A stretch of 8,127 nt of DNA from Dehalococcoidia bacterium. GTDB lineage: Bacteria > Chloroflexota > Dehalococcoidia > Dehalococcoidales > Fen-1064. This document shows positions 5,624 to 8,127 of the stretch, piece after piece. Location of the stretch: positions 7,259 through 15,385 of the forward strand of contig PMCB01000031.1 in the NCBI GenBank assembly GCA_003153955.1, in the 5' to 3' direction. The first letter of the stretch is position 1; each line of letters opens with the position of its first letter. Both the position numbers and the translations under genes were made by a program. The notes beneath the pieces are model-generated. The model was not told the origin of the DNA and did not search any database. It worked only from the letters and a program-made list of their open reading frames with translations.

Positions 5624-6520
5624 TTGATAAACGAAGATATACTGCAGACAATCGGCAATACGCCGCTGGTCAGGATTAACCGGCTTAACCCGAACAAAAA
5701 TACCGTGATATATGCCAAACTTGAAGGCTTGAACCCGACCGGGAGCATCAAAGACCGGATCGCCTTGAGTATGATTCAACAGGCTGAGATATCCGGAAAA
5801 TTGACCAAAGGAAAAACGATTATCGAGCCGACATCCGGAAATACCGGCGTGGCGCTGGCGATGATCGGTTCCCTGCGGGGGTACGAAGTCGAGATTATCA
5901 TGAGCAGCGCGGTTTCTGTCGAGCGCAGACAAATGATTCAGGCATTCGGCGGGAAAGTGACGCTGACCGATGGCAAACTGGGCACCGACGGCGCAATCAG
6001 GAAAGCCCGGGAAATGGTGAAAGAAAACCCGGAGAAATACTTCATGCCGGACCAGTTTTCCAATGAATTCAATAAAATCGCTCACTACCGGACAACCGGG
6101 GAAGAAATCTGGAAACAGACAAAAGGCAAAATAGATTATTTTGTTTCCGCCCTCGGCACATCAGGCACGATTATGGGTGTCAGCAAAGTATTAAAGGAAC
6201 ATAACCCGGACATTAAAATCGTCTGCGCCCATCCGGTGAAAGGGCATTATATCCAGGGATTAAAGAACATGGAAGAAGCAATTGTTCCCTCGATATACGA
6301 CCCTTCACAAATTGATATCACGATCATGGTGGAGACCGAAGTCGCTTATGAAATGACCAGACAGATTGTCAGTCAGGAAGGAATATTTGTCGGCATGAGC
6401 AGCGGCGCGGCGATGTACGCGGCTGTGGAAATCGCTAAACGGATAGCGTCAGGCACAATCGTTGTAATCTTCCCGGACCGGGGAGAGAAATACTTGAGCA
6501 CGAACCTGTTCAAACAATAA
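5624..6520 (+). CDS. PLP-dependent cysteine synthase, CysM-like
   Basis: A protein of 298 residues from TTG 5624, with AAGGAG 7 nt upstream. This is a fold type II PLP enzyme that replaces the activated hydroxyl of O-acetyl- (or O-phospho-) serine with a sulfur nucleophile to give cysteine. Visible: TIGNTPLVRI near the N-terminus; PTGSIKDR with PLP-binding Lys43; the substrate loop PTSGNTG (69-75, Asn73 contacting PLP); QFSNEFNKIAHYRTTGEEIW; the phosphate loop GTSGT (178-182); and PDRGEKYLST near the C-terminus. Canonical CysK has Ser in PDSGERYLST; the Arg here, with GHYIQGLKNM in place of the CysK 'GIGAGF' loop, points to the CysM side of the family. At 298 residues it is slightly short, ending soon after YLST. 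The acyl donor and sulfur donor cannot be told from sequence. No serine acetyltransferase or sulfur-carrier gene is adjacent. Confidence 0.9.
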   Translation: MINEDILQTIGNTPLVRINRLNPNKNTVIYAKLEGLNPTGSIKDRIALSMIQQAEISGKLTKGKTIIEPTSGNTGVALAMIGSLRGYEVEIIMSSAVSVERRQMIQAFGGKVTLTDGKLGTDGAIRKAREMVKENPEKYFMPDQFSNEFNKIAHYRTTGEEIWKQTKGKIDYFVSALGTSGTIMGVSKVLKEHNPDIKIVCAHPVKGHYIQGLKNMEEAIVPSIYDPSQIDITIMVETEVAYEMTRQIVSQEGIFVGMSSGAAMYAAVEIAKRIASGTIVVIFPDRGEKYLSTNLFKQ

Positions 6521-6615
6521 ACAAAATTATGCTATCGAATCTTCTGCCAATAATACAAGTAATTTAAGCAAATTTACGTACAAATCAACTGTAAAAAGAA
6601 CAATAAAAAAATTGC

Positions 6616-6643
6616 TTGACATTGCCGCTAATTAAGGTAAAAT
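6616..6643 (+). promoter_or_regulatory. Strong sigma70-type promoter for the zinc-ribbon gene
   Basis: A perfect TTGACA (6616-6621), a 16-bp spacer and TAAAAT (6638-6643). The predicted start of transcription is near 6650, inside the palindromic array, giving a leader of about 77 nt to GTG 6727. Confidence 0.75.
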
Positions 6644-6692
6644 GAAAATATCATTGATATTTATATCAGTGGTGACAAAAAATTAGCGGCAA
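6622..6692. repeat. 12-bp perfect inverted repeat bracketing the zinc-ribbon promoter
   Basis: The left arm TTGCCGCTAATT (6622-6633) and right arm AATTAGCGGCAA (6681-6692) match perfectly over 12 bp and are 47 bp apart. The left arm fills most of the promoter spacer; the right arm lies in the leader about 30 bp past the predicted start. The left arm would not be in the transcript from this promoter, so the symmetry suggests a DNA-level role, such as two sites for one regulator, rather than an RNA hairpin. The outer flanks are ACA on both sides. Confidence 0.7.
6646..6668. promoter_or_regulatory. Overlapping palindromes at the predicted transcription start
   Basis: AAATATCA-T-TGATATTT (6646-6662) is a perfect 17-bp palindrome. 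It overlaps TGATAT-TT-ATATCA (6655-6668), so three ATATCA half-sites alternate in orientation. It lies on the predicted start site, a usual repressor position, and sits inside the 12-bp inverted repeat. It is AT-rich, so part of the symmetry may be chance. Confidence 0.5.
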
Positions 6693-6726
6693 ACAGAATC
6701 AATCTATTTTGATGGAGTTGAGCAGC

Positions 6727-6948
6727 GTGATTGAAGGTAAATGTCCAAAATGCGGCAAACAATACTTTGGCTGGTCGTTACAAAATCCGCGCAACCAAAG
6801 TTGTGCAAATTGCGGCAGCGGGCTGATCATTCTCGAAGACGGCAGATTGCCGGTCCGGGGATATTCCCCTTTCACCGCGCCGGAATACAAATTAAAGTCG
6901 ACTTATTTGGATTATCATAAACAGGAAAAGGGAAAGTTAGCCCAATAA
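6727..6948 (+). CDS. Small zinc-ribbon protein of unknown function
   Basis: A protein of 73 residues from GTG 6727, chosen because GGAG (6714-6717) stands 9 nt upstream. In-frame ATG 6712 and TTG 6709 lie further up but have no SD. Two CxxC knuckles, CPKCG (6-10) and CANCG (26-30), are separated by 16 residues and would hold one Zn in a rubredoxin-type ribbon. Between them is an aromatic/basic stretch (YFGWSLQNPRNQ). The remainder, with GYSPFTAPEY, is polar and ends in a Lys-rich tail. No signal peptide or membrane segment is seen, so it is probably cytoplasmic. Such ribbons bind nucleic acid or protein, but the target is unknown. It stands alone under a strong promoter with dense inverted repeats, and converges on the solute-binding protein gene. 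Confidence 0.75.
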   Translation: MIEGKCPKCGKQYFGWSLQNPRNQSCANCGSGLIILEDGRLPVRGYSPFTAPEYKLKSTYLDYHKQEKGKLAQ

Positions 6949-7038
6949 TACCCCGCGGCTGATAACTTCTTTCTCTAAAATTCCCGGATGTTCCGTTCAG
7001 TCTTCCTTGCGCAGGTATGTAATTCGCTTCTTTCTTTT

Positions 7039-8127
7039 CTAGTGACCCATAGATTTTTTCAGTTTCCCGTCGATCCAGAACCGTGATGTGTAGAATGAGA
7101 AGCTGGGCGGGCTCCAGCAAATGGCGCCGAACTGACCGTGATAGCCCTTGAACCAAGGCTGATAAAGGGAATACTGCATCGGCTGCACCAGCGGAATGGC
7201 GAAATGCTGCCGGGCAACATACTCATTCGCTTCCCGGAATATCGTTTTTACTTCTTCGAGACCGGTGGCGGCGATGGCCCGTGCATAAAAGCTGTCGTAA
7301 ACCGGGTCGCTGACCGCCATGTGGGGATTCGAAGACGAGCCCGTCTGGAACATCGTGAGCTGCCGCAGGGGTTCGTGCGAACGGTGCAGTGAGCCGCCGG
7401 AATGATAAGCCATCTGGTCGTGTTTCTTTTCTACCTGAGTAAAAGCCACCCAGGCGGCGGATTCCAATGTACGGATTTCCATATCGATACCTACCGCGGC
7501 GAAATAGGATTTTACCAACTTGAGCAATTCCCGGTCGCCGGCAATATCCGCCACAATGTTGGTCTTAAATCCGTTTGGATAGCCGGCCTCAGCCAGCAAT
7601 TTTTTGGCCAAATCCGGATTATAGGCATATTCATCTTTTAAATCCTGCGTCCATTCATCATATGGGAACCCCCAGCCTTTACCCCAGGTGCTCATCGCGC
7701 TGGAACTGAAAGAAGAAGGCGAAGGGTCAGCAGCGCCGCCGTATAAAGTTTTGGAGATTGCCGGCAGGTCGACGGCCATCTGCAAGGCCTTACGCACGCG
7801 GATATCGTTAAAAGGTTTGACGTCGTTACGCGGGTCGATGGTGGCGCCGGTGGGCATCGGAATCTGCAATATTTCGGGATTTGTCCGCTTCATTTCCTGC
7901 GCTTTTTTCCAGGAAATTGAATCCATGGCATCCAGCTTGCCGGTGCGCATCGCTTCCAGTGCTTCATCCTCATTAGTAATTATCAAAACTTTCAGTTTAT
8001 CGACATAAGGCAATTTATTCTGCGGGTAACGCGCGTCATAACCCCAGTAATCCGGGTTCCGCACCAGTGTCGCCCCGACTCCGGACTCAAAATCCTGCAA
8101 AATAAACGGGCCGGTGCCGATGGCATG
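7039..8127 (-). CDS. ABC transporter substrate-binding protein, family 5 (peptide-type), C-terminal part
   Basis: The minus-strand frame is open at the window edge and ends at TAG 7039-7041, giving 362 visible residues. The in-frame TTG at 8100 is internal: residues before it read HAIGTGPFI, and GTGPF followed by VRNPDYWGYD is the conserved middle of the SBP_bac_5 family. Further marks are LPYVDKLKVLIITNEDEALEAMRTGKLDA, then FNDIRVRKALQMAVD (the 'D-x-R-V-R-x-A' helix), a YNPDLAKKLLAEAGYPNGF segment, and a C-terminal Trp-rich end. These proteins capture oligopeptides, dipeptides, nickel or sugars outside the membrane for an ABC importer; the ligand cannot be read here. The N-terminus, where a lipobox would be expected, and any permease or ATPase genes are outside the window. 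No further gene follows it on this strand before the zinc-ribbon gene. Confidence 0.92.
   Translation of the reverse strand, partial: HAIGTGPFILQDFESGVGATLVRNPDYWGYDARYPQNKLPYVDKLKVLIITNEDEALEAMRTGKLDAMDSISWKKAQEMKRTNPEILQIPMPTGATIDPRNDVKPFNDIRVRKALQMAVDLPAISKTLYGGAADPSPSSFSSSAMSTWGKGWGFPYDEWTQDLKDEYAYNPDLAKKLLAEAGYPNGFKTNIVADIAGDRELLKLVKSYFAAVGIDMEIRTLESAAWVAFTQVEKKHDQMAYHSGGSLHRSHEPLRQLTMFQTGSSSNPHMAVSDPVYDSFYARAIAATGLEEVKTIFREANEYVARQHFAIPLVQPMQYSLYQPWFKGYHGQFGAICWSPPSFSFYTSRFWIDGKLKKSMGH

Noticed and set aside
6619..6695. 71-bp inverted-repeat unit with flanking ACA as a miniature transposable element
   Set aside because: A 3-bp flank match is easily chance, there is no second copy in the window, and the unit contains the working parts of a promoter; kept only as an alternative explanation.
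6949..7038. Looked for a shared terminator between the convergent zinc-ribbon and solute-binding protein genes
   Set aside because: No stem-loop with a T-run is visible on either strand; termination there may be Rho-dependent or lie elsewhere.
7138..7641. Plus-strand frames opposite the solute-binding protein gene
   Set aside because: They are shadows of a well-recognised SBP_bac_5 coding sequence on the minus strand.
1..8127. Searched for CRISPR arrays, tRNAs, insertion sequences and toxin-antitoxin pairs
   Set aside because: No regularly spaced long repeats, cloverleaf, transposase or paired small overlapping genes are visible.

Overview
This is a bacterial window of mixed coding orientation and roughly 50% GC. 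It looks chromosomal: there is no transposase, integrase, phage gene, rRNA, tRNA or CRISPR array. GTG and TTG starts preceded by good Shine-Dalgarno (SD) sequences are used. The mix of a Thr-rich membrane-anchored PpiC/SurA-like protein, a 14-TM DHA2 pump, a CysM-like synthase and a 73-residue zinc-ribbon protein suggests a Chloroflexota/Dehalococcoidia-type organism. That placement is an inference from general protein character, not a measured one.

Layout, left to right. (1) The 3' end of a SAM-dependent methyltransferase (+) runs off the left edge and stops at 483. It converges on the next gene, and a perfect 32-bp palindrome lies between them that can terminate both. (2) Two minus-strand envelope genes follow: a membrane-anchored parvulin-like foldase (680-2044) and, upstream of it, a small lipoprotein (2215-2721). 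(3) A divergent regulatory region (2722-3063) carries a strong promoter on each strand and a striking operator-like repeat array on the plus-strand side. (4) A plus-strand run encodes a DHA2-family drug efflux pump (GTG start at 3064), prolipoprotein diacylglyceryl transferase Lgt, a cysteine synthase of the CysM-like type, and a small zinc-ribbon protein with its own strong promoter. (5) On the minus strand, the C-terminal part of a family 5 (peptide-type) ABC substrate-binding protein runs off the right edge.

How the genes fit together: several products act at the membrane or outside it (foldase, lipoprotein, Lgt, efflux pump, solute-binding protein). Lgt would lipidate the lipoprotein and, if it carries a lipobox in its unseen N-terminus, the solute-binding protein. 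The pump and Lgt are 40 nt apart and may be co-transcribed. The synthase and the zinc-ribbon gene each have their own promoter candidate.

No wholly new multi-gene system is evident. The most unusual signals are regulatory or at residue level: the tandem/palindromic repeat array on the pump promoter, a 12-bp inverted repeat that brackets the zinc-ribbon promoter and encloses a second palindrome array, a lipoprotein promoter that predicts a leaderless mRNA, and an Lgt in which two residues known to matter in E. coli appear substituted.
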